Shown here piece by piece: positions 23,662 to 31,748 of a DNA stretch of 64,000 nucleotides. The DNA is from Nitrosomonas sp. Is79A3 (GTDB lineage: Bacteria; Pseudomonadota; Gammaproteobacteria; Burkholderiales; Nitrosomonadaceae). A program made the position numbers and the translations under genes. The stretch's first letter is position 1; every line of letters starts with the position of its first letter. The stretch spans positions 2,914,001 to 2,978,000 of the forward strand of contig NC_015731.1 in assembly GCF_000219585.1 (NCBI RefSeq), written 5' to 3'. Below the pieces are notes generated by a model. That model saw nothing but the letters and a program-made list of their open reading frames with translations. It was not told the DNA's origin and did no database searches.

Positions 23662-24706
23662 GGCTATGTCACCGTTAAATAGTGGTCTATACTGTTTTCA
23701 TATGAATCAATGAGATAGGATCTTTGATGAAAACTGAAGAATTCCAAATATTAGCGGCAGAACTTGCAAGATTGACGCCGCACCAGAGAAGGTTATTAGC
23801 AGATTGTTTGCACAAGATTGGGCATATTCAGGCCGTCAGTACGTTGATTGAAAATCGTATACTGGTCACGCCATTGTGCCCCAAGTGCGGTCATAACCAA
23901 ATTGCACGCTGGGGATCGGCTTCTGGGTTACAACGCTACCGCTGCTGTGCCTGCCGCGTCACCTTCAATACACTAAGCGGAACACCACTGGCACGCCTGC
24001 GCCATAAGGACAAGTGGCTGGAATACGCGCAACAAATAGCATCAGGTCAGAGCGTGCGCACCAGCGCAAAAGTCTGCGATATGCATCGCAACACGGCATT
24101 TCGCTGGCGCCATCGTTTTCTTAAGCTGCCTAATGAGCAGAAAGCCACAAGTTTGGTTGGCATTGCTGAAGCTGACGAAACCTTCTTTCTTGAATCATTC
24201 AAAGGTAAGAAACACGGTATGACGCGCCCGCCACATAAGCGCGGCGGCAAAGCATCGAAGCGTGGTTTGTCCTCTGAACAGATTCCTGTGTTGATTTGCC
24301 GTGACCGTACTGGGAGCACATCTGACTTCGTTTTGGAGAAAGCTGACAAAGAGCATATCGGCGCGGCACTCAAACCATTGCTGGCAAACGATGCAGTTCT
24401 CTGTACTGATAGCGGCAAGGCATTGGGTGCCGCAGTGCGGGAAATCGGCATCGCCCACCGCCCAATCAATCTGGCTGCAGGTATCCGGGTTGTCGGCAAG
24501 ATCTACCACGTGCAAAACGTGAATGCCTACGACAGTCGACTCAAAGAATGGATGCGCCGATTTCACGGCATCGCCACACATTACCTTGCCAATTATCTCG
24601 GGTGGCGACGGCTGATTGATCGTGCTCATGGTTCCTTGTCTCCCCGCTCAGTTTTGCTTGCCGCATTGGGTATGAATGACATTCAACAATTAACGGTGAC
24701 ATAGCC
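23662..24706 (+). mobile_element. IS1595-family element
   Basis: 1045 bp bounded by perfect 17-bp inverted repeats GGCTATGTCACCGTTAA (23662-23678 and 24690-24706). No 8-bp target duplication: left flank TTTCTTTT, right flank CAAATAAA. Combined with the missing N-terminus of the adjacent integrase this points to a deletion or recombination next to the IS. The transposase stop codon lies inside the right repeat. Confidence 0.9.
23727..24704 (+). CDS. IS1595-family transposase
   Basis: 325 residues from ATG 23727 (AGGA 6 bases upstream). N-terminal zinc ribbon: CPKCGHNQIARWG and RYRCCACRVTFNT, then an HTH-like SVRTSAKVCDMHRNTAFRW, then the ISXO2-like catalytic core with IAEADETFFLESFKGKK (Asp), VLCTDSGKALGAA (Asp) and YHVQNVNAYDSRLKEWM. 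The typical C-terminal FHGIATHYLANYLGWRR block is complete. Intact, so possibly active. Confidence 0.95.
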   Translation: MKTEEFQILAAELARLTPHQRRLLADCLHKIGHIQAVSTLIENRILVTPLCPKCGHNQIARWGSASGLQRYRCCACRVTFNTLSGTPLARLRHKDKWLEYAQQIASGQSVRTSAKVCDMHRNTAFRWRHRFLKLPNEQKATSLVGIAEADETFFLESFKGKKHGMTRPPHKRGGKASKRGLSSEQIPVLICRDRTGSTSDFVLEKADKEHIGAALKPLLANDAVLCTDSGKALGAAVREIGIAHRPINLAAGIRVVGKIYHVQNVNAYDSRLKEWMRRFHGIATHYLANYLGWRRLIDRAHGSLSPRSVLLAALGMNDIQQLTVT

Positions 24707-24734
24707 CAAATAAACCCCGCTACTTGAACGGGGC
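24707..24734 (-). terminator. Terminator of the PEP-CTERM gene
   Basis: On the minus strand GCCCCGTTCAAGTAGCGGGG followed by TTTATTTG. It directly abuts the right end of the IS1595 element and follows the stop at 24759 by 24 bases. Confidence 0.7.
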
Positions 24735-24758
24735 TGTCTGAAGCGGGCCTTAATAAAA

Positions 24759-25346
24759 TTAGGTGCCTTGCTTCCTACGGCTTGCGGAAAAACCCAGCAA
24801 ACCTAGTCCAGCCAACAACATGACGTAGGTTTCTGGTTCGGGCACGGCGGATACATTAGCGATAATACTGCCTATATTGTCCCCATTGTTGGAATCAAAG
24901 TAGTATAGATTCAAAATATTGCTGGCAGCAATTCCAACATAATTGGTACCAATATTAAAGAAGCTTACACCATTATCAAAAGACCCCACCAGCGAACCGA
25001 ACGGTGCATTCAAGCCACCTTGCGTCCAGTTTCCAAAAATATCTGATCCAATGATCGTGCCTGCAGAAACACCTGGATTGTCGCCATTAGTATCTGGCAA
25101 TCCGGTAGCAAGCAAGTCCGGACCATCAATGCCATTTGCATTAGACCAGCGCGGAAAAGCCCCTGCACTCCATAAATCAAGTGGACCAACCGTTACCGAA
25201 AAAGAATTACCTGAGAAAACAGATACACTTGCACCACTGCCGCCACTCGTGGAGTTTAGTTTCGCATCAACGCTAACTGCTGCTGCCATTGATTGCAGCG
25301 GCATAGCGAGCGTAAAAAGTGTCACAAGTCCGATTAATTTTTTCAT
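24759..25346 (-). CDS. PEP-CTERM exported protein
   Basis: 195 residues. Start at ATG 25346 (AAAGGGG 7 bases upstream) gives a signal peptide MKKLIGLVTLFTLAMPLQSM. The C-terminus VPEPETYVMLLAGLGLLGFS followed by ASRRKQGT is a textbook PEP-CTERM signal (VPEP motif, hydrophobic helix, basic tail), read by exosortase/EpsH-type enzymes and tied to exopolysaccharide or biofilm surface. The passenger is glycine/serine/asparagine-rich and low in charge. No exosortase gene is in the window. Confidence 0.93.
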   Translation of the reverse strand: MKKLIGLVTLFTLAMPLQSMAAAVSVDAKLNSTSGGSGASVSVFSGNSFSVTVGPLDLWSAGAFPRWSNANGIDGPDLLATGLPDTNGDNPGVSAGTIIGSDIFGNWTQGGLNAPFGSLVGSFDNGVSFFNIGTNYVGIAASNILNLYYFDSNNGDNIGSIIANVSAVPEPETYVMLLAGLGLLGFSASRRKQGT

Positions 25347-25497
25347 TTCTAACCCCTTTCGATAGTGGATAAGTTGAGCCTGGGAAAAACTCTGCAAATA
25401 GTGCAGGTTATCTGCAGCAAGATGAATAGAGAATAAGCTTAAAATTTCCTTAAAGAAATAGCACATTGCTCCTTTTCTGCTAGTACAGATATACTAT

Positions 25498-25643
25498 TAG
25501 CAGGCCATTGAAAAATCTATCTGCGTTGCCGCTGCGGTGTTAAAAACAGACTAAAATGCTCATTTATTAAGCATAAACTGCGCTTTCTCGCCTGTTTTTG
25601 CCTTGCATCGGCTGCCTCGAAAACGTTTTTCAACGGCCTGTTA
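25498..25643. repeat. 146-bp MITE-like inverted-terminal repeat, copy 1
   Basis: Begins TAGCAGGCCATTGAAAAA and ends TTTTTCAACGGCCTGTTA; the ends are imperfect inverted repeats. Copy 2 at 28405-28550 has the same length and orientation and is over 90 percent identical by eye. TA at both ends fits a Tc1/IS630-type target. No gene inside. The remaining bases of the 25347-25804 gap hold only the PEP-CTERM promoter region. Confidence 0.88.
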
Positions 25644-25804
25644 GCGCTCCAAAAAAGATTTTTCCGTATTATTACAGTATTTATCAGGAACTATAATCGC
25701 ACACTATCTGATCGACACTGCGAACACACCCTGACAGCCTCACGAAACCAATAGAGTCACATCTTATAAACGATATTGCCTCGATATTATTGATCCTAAT
25801 TCCT

Positions 25805-26311
25805 TCATTGCCCGGCAGGCAGCTCCACATTGATTTCGGGTTCGGACACCGGTGTAGCAACGAATGTAACCGGTAGTTCACTAAAGGTCGATACGGTTGT
25901 AAACACTTCAATATAACCCAGTGTTTCATGAGAATCGGAATAAAAGGTGTTGGCATAGTTACCCGATGCGGTAACAAAACCAAACCCATGTGCTGTGATC
26001 TGACCTTGTGAGTCAACGCGGATTAAATTATCCAGCGTATGGGGTTCGTTACCCGGAATCACGCTACCGGCCGGGTGCAATCCTTTAATGGGATCACCGT
26101 TGCGGTGACCGGCAATACGGGTAATTTGATAAAAACCCAGAGAATCCACGTTCTCGGACGTCGTAAATGTCCCGCTGGCAACAATGTTGCCCCCCCTATA
26201 GGTCCAGTTCCATATTTTCTCTGCTCCGGCATTTTGCACGAATAGCGCACCGGCAACGAGCAGTGCGACAGAAGCGGCTTTTGATAGGATCACACGTAAC
26301 AACTCTTGCAT
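25805..26311 (-). CDS. Exported hypothetical protein, PEP-CTERM-like body without sorting signal
   Basis: 168 residues with a signal peptide (VILSKAASVALLVAGALFVQ, cleavage near NAGA). The mature part (YRGGNIVASGTFTTSE, GFYQITRIAGHRNGDPIKGL) resembles the beta-rich passengers of PEP-CTERM proteins. It ends VATPVSEPEINVELPAGQ, as if a VPEP motif had been mutated and the hydrophobic tail lost. Could be a natural tail-less relative or a truncated gene. Minus-strand, alone. Confidence 0.72.
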   Translation of the reverse strand: MQELLRVILSKAASVALLVAGALFVQNAGAEKIWNWTYRGGNIVASGTFTTSENVDSLGFYQITRIAGHRNGDPIKGLHPAGSVIPGNEPHTLDNLIRVDSQGQITAHGFGFVTASGNYANTFYSDSHETLGYIEVFTTVSTFSELPVTFVATPVSEPEINVELPAGQ

Positions 26312-26396
26312 TTGATATTTCCTAAGATGCAGTCTTTATAACACCACCCTGTTAAAAGGTACAAACAGCGCGATCACGAGCGGAACTTAAGTTTAA

Positions 26397-26780
26397 TCAA
26401 TCCTTGATCACTGCACGATAGATTCTTTCCATCACAGCATTGTTGTAATCCTGAACCACGGTCTGCGCAGCAAATAAAGCTCTTAGCTCAACCATACTGA
26501 TCGCAATCAGCAACACGATTCCAATTGCCACTTGCCCAGAAAATAGAAAAACAATGCCGGCCAAAAATATAAATAAATTAATCGAACCGCGAACCCATTG
26601 ACCCAGATAATAGTGATGAAGCCCGGCCACAAACAGAAAGTTTAACGTCGCGTAGGTGTCCGGATCTTTCAGATTTTTTTCTGCCTGCTGGAAAAATAGA
26701 AGCCTTTTCTCATCCGGCAATTCGCGCACCAGCTTTCGGATACGCTCCTCCTCTTCTTGGATTGCTTCTTTCGTTTTCAC
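26397..26780 (-). CDS. TM2-domain membrane protein
   Basis: 127 residues started by GTG at 26780. N-terminal charged helix (EEEERIRKLVRELPDEKRLL), then the TM2 pattern: LNFLFVAGLHHYYLGQWVRG, and two membrane helices (INLFIFLAGIVFLFSG, AIGIVLLIAISMV). TM2 proteins are small bacterial membrane proteins of unknown function. Neighbour on the same strand is the DUF4177 gene 24 bases upstream, probably co-transcribed. Confidence 0.85.
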   Translation of the reverse strand: MKTKEAIQEEEERIRKLVRELPDEKRLLFFQQAEKNLKDPDTYATLNFLFVAGLHHYYLGQWVRGSINLFIFLAGIVFLFSGQVAIGIVLLIAISMVELRALFAAQTVVQDYNNAVMERIYRAVIKD

Positions 26781-26804
26781 CTTTCTGCGTATCCGCTTTG
26801 ACTG

Positions 26805-27017
26805 TCAGCGGGCCAGCGTAATAATGACCGCTTCCCGTTTCCAGAACAGCATAAACCGCTTTTGCTCGACAAACTGAAACACCAACGTCCAGCCATCTGC
26901 GGCTTCCTTATTGAGCGTTATTTCCAGCCGCTTGATCGGAATCCCCGAAGCGCCCAGAAAAATGGTCCCCAGTCCGCCTTCGGTCACATATAACACTTTA
27001 TATTCCTTGTAAGCCAT
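26805..27017 (-). CDS. DUF4177-like small protein
   Basis: 70 residues: MAYKEYKVLYVTEGG, then LNKEAADGWTLVFQFVEQKR and the closing FWKREAVIITLAR. The YKV opening, the GW-x-LV core and FKRE-x-VI ending are the DUF4177 plan. AGGAG lies 8 to 12 bases upstream. Function unknown; forms a pair with the TM2 gene. Confidence 0.82.
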   Translation of the reverse strand: MAYKEYKVLYVTEGGLGTIFLGASGIPIKRLEITLNKEAADGWTLVFQFVEQKRFMLFWKREAVIITLAR

Positions 27018-27145
27018 CCTTTAATCTCCTGCAGTTTAATCAGAATGGAGCCCATTCAGAAAATGAGCTCATCAAACCATGCGTATCATTAACTGGCGCA
27101 GCATTCCGGAAATTTTGCTAAATCATGGTCTCAAGTTCCTCAAAA

Positions 27146-27744
27146 TCATATCGCCCCCATTCTTTGAGTGGCGAGAACTCGCCTGCGATACGTGATCATG
27201 ACAATTAAAGCTACACACACTGCCGCGATGACGGCAGGAAACAATAGCGTTGTCACCGAATAATTTTCAAACGCCATCATAACGAGCAGATTACGCACCG
27301 CGAACAAACCGAAAAACAGCAACGATTCTGAATACGGAAAATGGTAGGCTTTTCTGACTGTTGGTCCGAATCCGATCACATCGACAGTAGTCAGCAAAAC
27401 GACCGCCCATAATGGATCTGACGTGAGATACCAGAGTGGCAAAGAAGACAATGCCGCGACAAAAAACAGCCAATCGGTTTTGGTGATAGTCACATCGGTA
27501 CGTTTCAAGTAAGCCAGGAATGCAATAAATATCGTAATGCTACCCGAAACACCGATCGGCCACGCGCCCACGCCGCCTTTGTCCTCCAACTGCGCCAGAA
27601 AAGCCAAAAAGGTAGTCGCACCCCAAAGACCCAGGAAAAGACATGCGGTTTGATGGCTCCATTAAAGATTGCGCGGATATACGGAATAAACGCCATCAAT
27701 GTCAGTACGATAGCAACACCGCTTAAAATCTCTTTGTAAGGCAT
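27146..27744 (-). pseudogene. Multi-helix membrane protein with a single-base frameshift
   Basis: Two frames join into one protein of about 198 residues: MPYKEILSGVAIVLTLMAFI ... KPHVFSWVF, then (next frame) AFLAQLEDKGGVGAWPIGVS to MITYRRRVLATQRMGAI. One base is missing near 27621-27628 (a CTTTGGGG run on the minus strand); inserting one T restores VFWGATTFLAFLAQ. Six or so membrane helices. Family unknown to me, conserved-looking. A homopolymer-adjacent single-base loss may be a real mutation or a sequencing error. Confidence 0.75.
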
Positions 27745-27876
27745 AGCTCCTTTGTTCTTCCTTGCTGACGAAAACCTGAATAACTGTCATTTCGCACACA
27801 ACAAAAAATCGTTATTGTTGATTATCCTAGATCCCTTACTACGTTTGGAATGCAGTAACTCGTAATCCACATTCAT

Positions 27877-27960
27877 TAGTAGGTCGTAATAGGCGATAGC
27901 CGTATTGCGCCACGGAACTCATTCGGTGCAATACGCGGAAGACCGCTATTGCACCCTACG
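27877..27960. repeat. 84-bp imperfect palindromic intergenic element
   Basis: Left arm GTAGGTCGTAATAGGCGATA and right arm (reverse complement) GTAGGGTGCAATAGCGGTCT, each continuing to a CGTATTGCGCC / CGTATTGCACC inner arm round CGGAACTCATTC-like loop. Elements starting GTAGGGTGCAATA are widespread intergenic repeats in several proteobacteria. Between the frameshifted membrane gene and the DUF202 gene. Confidence 0.7.
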
Positions 27961-28005
27961 GCCCTGATGACAAAGAAATTTGTCTGACAGCAAGGTGAGA
28001 GAAAA

Positions 28006-28377
28006 TTAGGAGCGTGCAATGTAGAGAACCACGATGAGCCCCACACCCAAGATTGCCACGATGACATTAACCAACATGCCCCAACGCGCTTCGTAACCCT
28101 CAGGAAATTCGGCTGGACTCAGGGTTTTCAGAACGGCCGCATACTGACGGGAAGAATATGCTGCAGACAATGCACCCAAAGCGATGAAAGCCAAACCCAA
28201 CCAAAATGTCAGCACCATACTAGCAGCGTGCGCCTGGCTTGGCGCAATGGCATTCAGCAGAAGACCAGCACGCTCAACCAGAAAGCCAAAAGCAATCAAG
28301 GCAAGGCTGGTACGGTTCCATGCCAGTAAAGTGCGCTCTGCCGCGAAGAGAACTCTGGGATCTTTGAGGTCTGACAT
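28006..28377 (-). CDS. DUF202 (YidH-like) membrane protein
   Basis: 123 residues. N-terminal LFAAERTLLAWNRTSLALIA is the DUF202 signature (ERT-x-LAW-x-RT), followed by three hydrophobic segments (FGFLVERAGLLL, MVLTFWLGLAFIALGALSA, MLVNVIVAILGVGLIVVLYI). Related to E. coli YidH/YidG inner-membrane proteins and vacuolar VTC accessory domains; function unproven. Upstream lies copy 2 of the 146-bp repeat, 27 bases from its start. Confidence 0.88.
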   Translation of the reverse strand: MSDLKDPRVLFAAERTLLAWNRTSLALIAFGFLVERAGLLLNAIAPSQAHAASMVLTFWLGLAFIALGALSAAYSSRQYAAVLKTLSPAEFPEGYEARWGMLVNVIVAILGVGLIVVLYIARS

Positions 28378-28404
28378 ACTTTCTCCTATTCGTAGGACTA
28401 GAAT

Positions 28405-28550
28405 TAACAGGCCGTTGAAAAACTATCTGCGTTGCCGCTGCGGTGTTAAAAACAGACTCAAAATGCTCATTTATTAAGCATAAACTGCGTTTTTTCGCCT
28501 GTTTTTGCCTTGCATCGGCTACCTCGAAAACGTTTCTCAATGGCTTGTTA
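28405..28550. repeat. 146-bp MITE-like inverted-terminal repeat, copy 2
   Basis: Begins TAACAGGCCGTTGAAAAACT and ends TCTCAATGGCTTGTTA. Same length and orientation as copy 1 at 25498-25643. Inside, TTAAAAACAGAC and GCCTGTTTTTGCC give a second inverted pair, so the whole can fold into one long hairpin. It sits close upstream of the DUF202 gene and could carry its promoter or block readthrough. The rest of the 28378-28692 gap shows no gene. Confidence 0.88.
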
Positions 28551-28692
28551 GATTCCGAAATGACGCATGATTTGCATTTCATCATAACATGTCGAATGAG
28601 ATCCACTTTACGATATCGCTTGGTACGGCATGCTATGTCCCATACATCACGACAGATATCTCTCAATAACTTGTCTCAAGTCCGGCAGATTT

Positions 28693-29331
28693 CTACTCCC
28701 AAATCACCATTTTGAATCGTTCTTTAACGATCCCAAAGTAGTTACACTTCCAATCGCTTTGCGCAAAAAAATCCAAGTGATGCCATTGGTCTTTTTGTTT
28801 CAGGATTCGGGCTGCGGCATCGTCCCAATCCGTGGCCGCAAATTTAACCTCTAGTTGGCGCTTACGTTCCGCTACTTCCGCAAAATCAAAGCCGTCGTAT
28901 TCCCAGTGCAGTACTTCAAAGACATTGCCTGCGCGATCCGCATAATCCATGCTGAAGTCCAGCCCCCACTTGGGGCGCATTTTGATGATTTTGTAGACCA
29001 GAGGGTTTGTGTGCGCCCAGCGTTCAAGCTGTTCAAGTGCTTCTCCGGCATACCCTTTGCGTTCAAATAACAAACTGTGGTTAAGCACTGCACCTTCTAC
29101 CCTATCCGGTTGTGTGAACCAAGGCGCCTTTAAAGCATGGCGATGTTCTCGATGCGCGTGAACAGGCGTTAAGTTAGCTACCGCGAAACATTGCTCCAAA
29201 TCGGTTAAGTCGTAACCGTTTTGATCAAAAAGAGCCAAATCGCTGGCCAAAGGCGGACACAACCTGTCAAGCGGTTGATCCCAATATCCGAATGGGTTGA
29301 ATTGATTGTCTGCTAGATCTAAGTAATTCAT
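28693..29331 (-). CDS. Conserved hypothetical protein, 212 aa
   Basis: Start at ATG 29331 (MNYLDLADNQFNPFGYWDQP) is favoured over the one three codons upstream. Soluble, tryptophan-rich protein with blocks HREHRHALKAPWFTQP and KMRPKWGLDFSMDYAD and EVLHWEYDGFDFAEVAERKR. No domain I can name. The regular composition and lack of any lesion support a real gene; the acidic/aromatic mix recalls phage or plasmid accessory proteins. Confidence 0.75.
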   Translation of the reverse strand: MNYLDLADNQFNPFGYWDQPLDRLCPPLASDLALFDQNGYDLTDLEQCFAVANLTPVHAHREHRHALKAPWFTQPDRVEGAVLNHSLLFERKGYAGEALEQLERWAHTNPLVYKIIKMRPKWGLDFSMDYADRAGNVFEVLHWEYDGFDFAEVAERKRQLEVKFAATDWDDAAARILKQKDQWHHLDFFAQSDWKCNYFGIVKERFKMVIWE

Positions 29332-29378
29332 GGATATCAAGAAAATTATTCCTAACTAATAGGTTATTAATATACCTA

Positions 29379-29634
29379 TTAAACTTTGGTACGCGGCTTT
29401 CCATACAATTCACACAGCTCATCCTTGGATTCTTTCAGCACTTCCCGTTTCTGTACGGACAAATGCTTTCCCACCCGGCTGATATAAACATTGAACATCG
29501 ACATACCGCTTAAGCGACAATGCGAATTTGCGCGGATCATCCTACGTAAAAACACCGTATTCAGGATCAAGCACAGTGCTGGCCCCGGTGGCTTGCTGCA
29601 TCCAATGATTAAATTTGTGTTGAGACAGTGAGCC
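29379..29634 (-). pseudogene. DUF3175-like gene with stop codon and frameshift
   Basis: From 29634 the minus strand reads SLSQHKFNHWMQQATGASTV then LDPEYGVFT, TAG (29542-29544), DDPRKFALSLKR. The family has W at the TAG (VFTWDDPRKIA), so TGG became TAG. Shortly after, the frame changes and continues SMFNVYISRVGKHLSVQKRE then VLKESKDELCELYG, the typical DUF3175 ending. Some residues are missing between the two parts. A decayed gene. Confidence 0.72.
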
Positions 29635-29722
29635 ACATTTGATGCTAGTATGGCGCAAAATACAAACATTTTACGCCATACCCAATTATTTCTCCTAACA
29701 GCACATACGTATCATCGAGCCC

Positions 29723-30832
29723 CTAGCAGTTTTTTGATAATTCGGTTATTGATCGATTAGTCGCCTTAGCCTTGAGATAACCGAGATAACAATCGCTGTG
29801 TTGCTCTTTCACAAAATGTCCCATATTACCCATCTCCATTGCTGTCATTCCTAAAGACTTTATAAAGCGAGTTCTGTAATACTTAAGATCAATTTGATCT
29901 GGTTGCACGGTTGGAAAAAACGCTAATTGATCACTCCCATCAACATATGCCAATTTACCCACTGAAACAAAGTTGATATTATTATCTTCAACCTTTTTAG
30001 CCCAACTCTTGATCGAATCCTCAGGTAATTTAAATTTCTCTGCCAAATATGCAAGTGGCCGCTCATGCTCTAGCAAGAAATCATACGTAACTTTTCCTAA
30101 TGGGACATGTGGAACTAGGTCATATTGATACTCAAAGCGCCAAATTTTATCAAGTAAAGGTTTGTTATGTTTATCATTTGCTCCTTTTGCCGTAAAAAAT
30201 CTCGCTGCTTCAAAAATATAAGTTTCAATCTTCTTACCAGGAAACTGTTCGGCAAAATCAACAGTTGCTCCCGTTGCCAACGCACCACCTTTGCTATGCC
30301 CAGTAATATATAGAGATTCTCCTGATTGATTTTCGAAAGGTAGCCAAATGTTTTTGTCTTTTATGATTTCTTTTTTCAAGGAGTCTAGGGATTGATTAAA
30401 GCCATAATGCCTACCCCCATCAAATAATGTCCCTTGCGATACATTTTCAATACTGGTAAGAAAAATGTTATGCAACCAATCTTGCGGCGATGCCTTGGTT
30501 CCCCTAAAAGCAACAATCGCACCACCGGGAATTTTTACCAATATAGCGGCGTTTATATCCTCATCACTAAACACACCACCGGTTCTAAAAGTCTCTATTG
30601 CATTGTCAGGTAATTCTTTGAATACATCTAAAACATCTGATCCTTTTGGAGCATTATTAATATGTAGATTAAAACAGTCTCTTACTTTTGATTTTCCGTT
30701 TTCTGCACTATAAGCACAATCCGACGCTACTGCTAATCGATATGCAGTTTTGATATCCCATTCATTCGCAGCACTAGATGACAAGGCATAGAACGCAGAA
30801 AAAATAGCAGTTATTACTAATACTAATTTCAC
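29723..30832 (-). CDS. Secreted class 3 lipase-like alpha/beta hydrolase
   Basis: 369 residues with signal peptide (MKLVLVITAIFSAFYALSSS). The Lipase_3 fold is shown by AILVKIPGGAIVAFRGTKAS before the nucleophile elbow LYITGHSKGGALATGA, whose serine is the catalytic residue; FEYQYDLVPHVPLG supplies the likely aspartate and a C-terminal histidine near MGHFVKEQH may complete the triad. Two cysteine pairs suggest disulfides (periplasmic or extracellular). Last gene of the accessory half, alone on its transcript. AAAAGGAG lies upstream of the ATG. Confidence 0.85.
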   Translation of the reverse strand: MKLVLVITAIFSAFYALSSSAANEWDIKTAYRLAVASDCAYSAENGKSKVRDCFNLHINNAPKGSDVLDVFKELPDNAIETFRTGGVFSDEDINAAILVKIPGGAIVAFRGTKASPQDWLHNIFLTSIENVSQGTLFDGGRHYGFNQSLDSLKKEIIKDKNIWLPFENQSGESLYITGHSKGGALATGATVDFAEQFPGKKIETYIFEAARFFTAKGANDKHNKPLLDKIWRFEYQYDLVPHVPLGKVTYDFLLEHERPLAYLAEKFKLPEDSIKSWAKKVEDNNINFVSVGKLAYVDGSDQLAFFPTVQPDQIDLKYYRTRFIKSLGMTAMEMGNMGHFVKEQHSDCYLGYLKAKATNRSITELSKNC

Positions 30833-31066
30833 AATATTCTCCTTTTATTGAAGTTGGGCGTAATCTATAAGTGCGATTACTGATCCATAATATAGCACTG
30901 CGCAATCTGAAATTAGATTTTTAAAACTATCATCTCGTGTGAAAAGTCACAATCCGCCTGAAATTCTTCACATTGCGAGAACCGTAATCAATTAACCCAA
31001 GTCACCCCCGTGCGAATAAATGGAATGAAATGAAATCAATTCTTGAATCAGAGCAATCATTCTCGT

Positions 31067-31738
31067 TTAGGAGGTGTAAAGTTTATTAAAATTTATCAGG
31101 TTAGATATTTCTCCCACATCTTCTTTTTTGCTAAACGGCAACACACCCAGCAACGGACAATCCAACCGCTGCTCCAATGTCGCAATATTCTCGGCAATCA
31201 CTTCCATCTGCGGATCTATACAATTCGCCACCCAGCCTGCCAATGTCAATCCTGCAGCCTGTATTGCCTGAGCTGTTAGCAATGCGTGATTTAAACAGCC
31301 TAAGCGCATACCGACCACCAGTATCACCGGAAGATTCAACGCACGTGCCAGATCCGCACCGGTCTGATGCTGATTGATCGGCACCAGAAACCCTCCGGCA
31401 CCTTCGACGATGACAAGATCCGCTTTTGCACTGAGTTGCTGATAAGCGTGATGAATCACCAACAGATCAATTTCCGTTCCCGATTGTTGTGCCGCGACAT
31501 GCGGAGAAATGGGCGGATCGAATGCATAGGGATTGATCTGCTGACGCGAAACGCTCACGTTACTCGCTACCAGCAGGTGCTCGACATCCATCCATTGGCC
31601 GTTCTCACTACCCGCGGCAACCGGTTTCATGCCGATTACCTTTTTGCCTTGTGCGGCAAAAGCATGCAGCAATGCGCAGCTCACAGTGGTTTTGCCGATG
31701 CCGGTATCGGTTCCGGTGACAAAAAAACCTTTACTCAT
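31067..31738 (-). CDS. bioD: ATP-dependent dethiobiotin synthetase
   Basis: 223 residues. Converts 7,8-diaminononanoate, CO2 and ATP to dethiobiotin in the cytoplasm. P-loop GTDTGIGKTTVS at the N-terminus, EGAGGFLVPINQHQTGADLA with the conserved glutamate, and VGMRLGCLNHALLTAQAI. Last gene of the biotin operon, 10 bases after bioC. Length matches the family. Confidence 0.97.
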   Translation of the reverse strand: MSKGFFVTGTDTGIGKTTVSCALLHAFAAQGKKVIGMKPVAAGSENGQWMDVEHLLVASNVSVSRQQINPYAFDPPISPHVAAQQSGTEIDLLVIHHAYQQLSAKADLVIVEGAGGFLVPINQHQTGADLARALNLPVILVVGMRLGCLNHALLTAQAIQAAGLTLAGWVANCIDPQMEVIAENIATLEQRLDCPLLGVLPFSKKEDVGEISNLINFNKLYTS

Positions 31739-31748
31739 AAGAAGCTGA

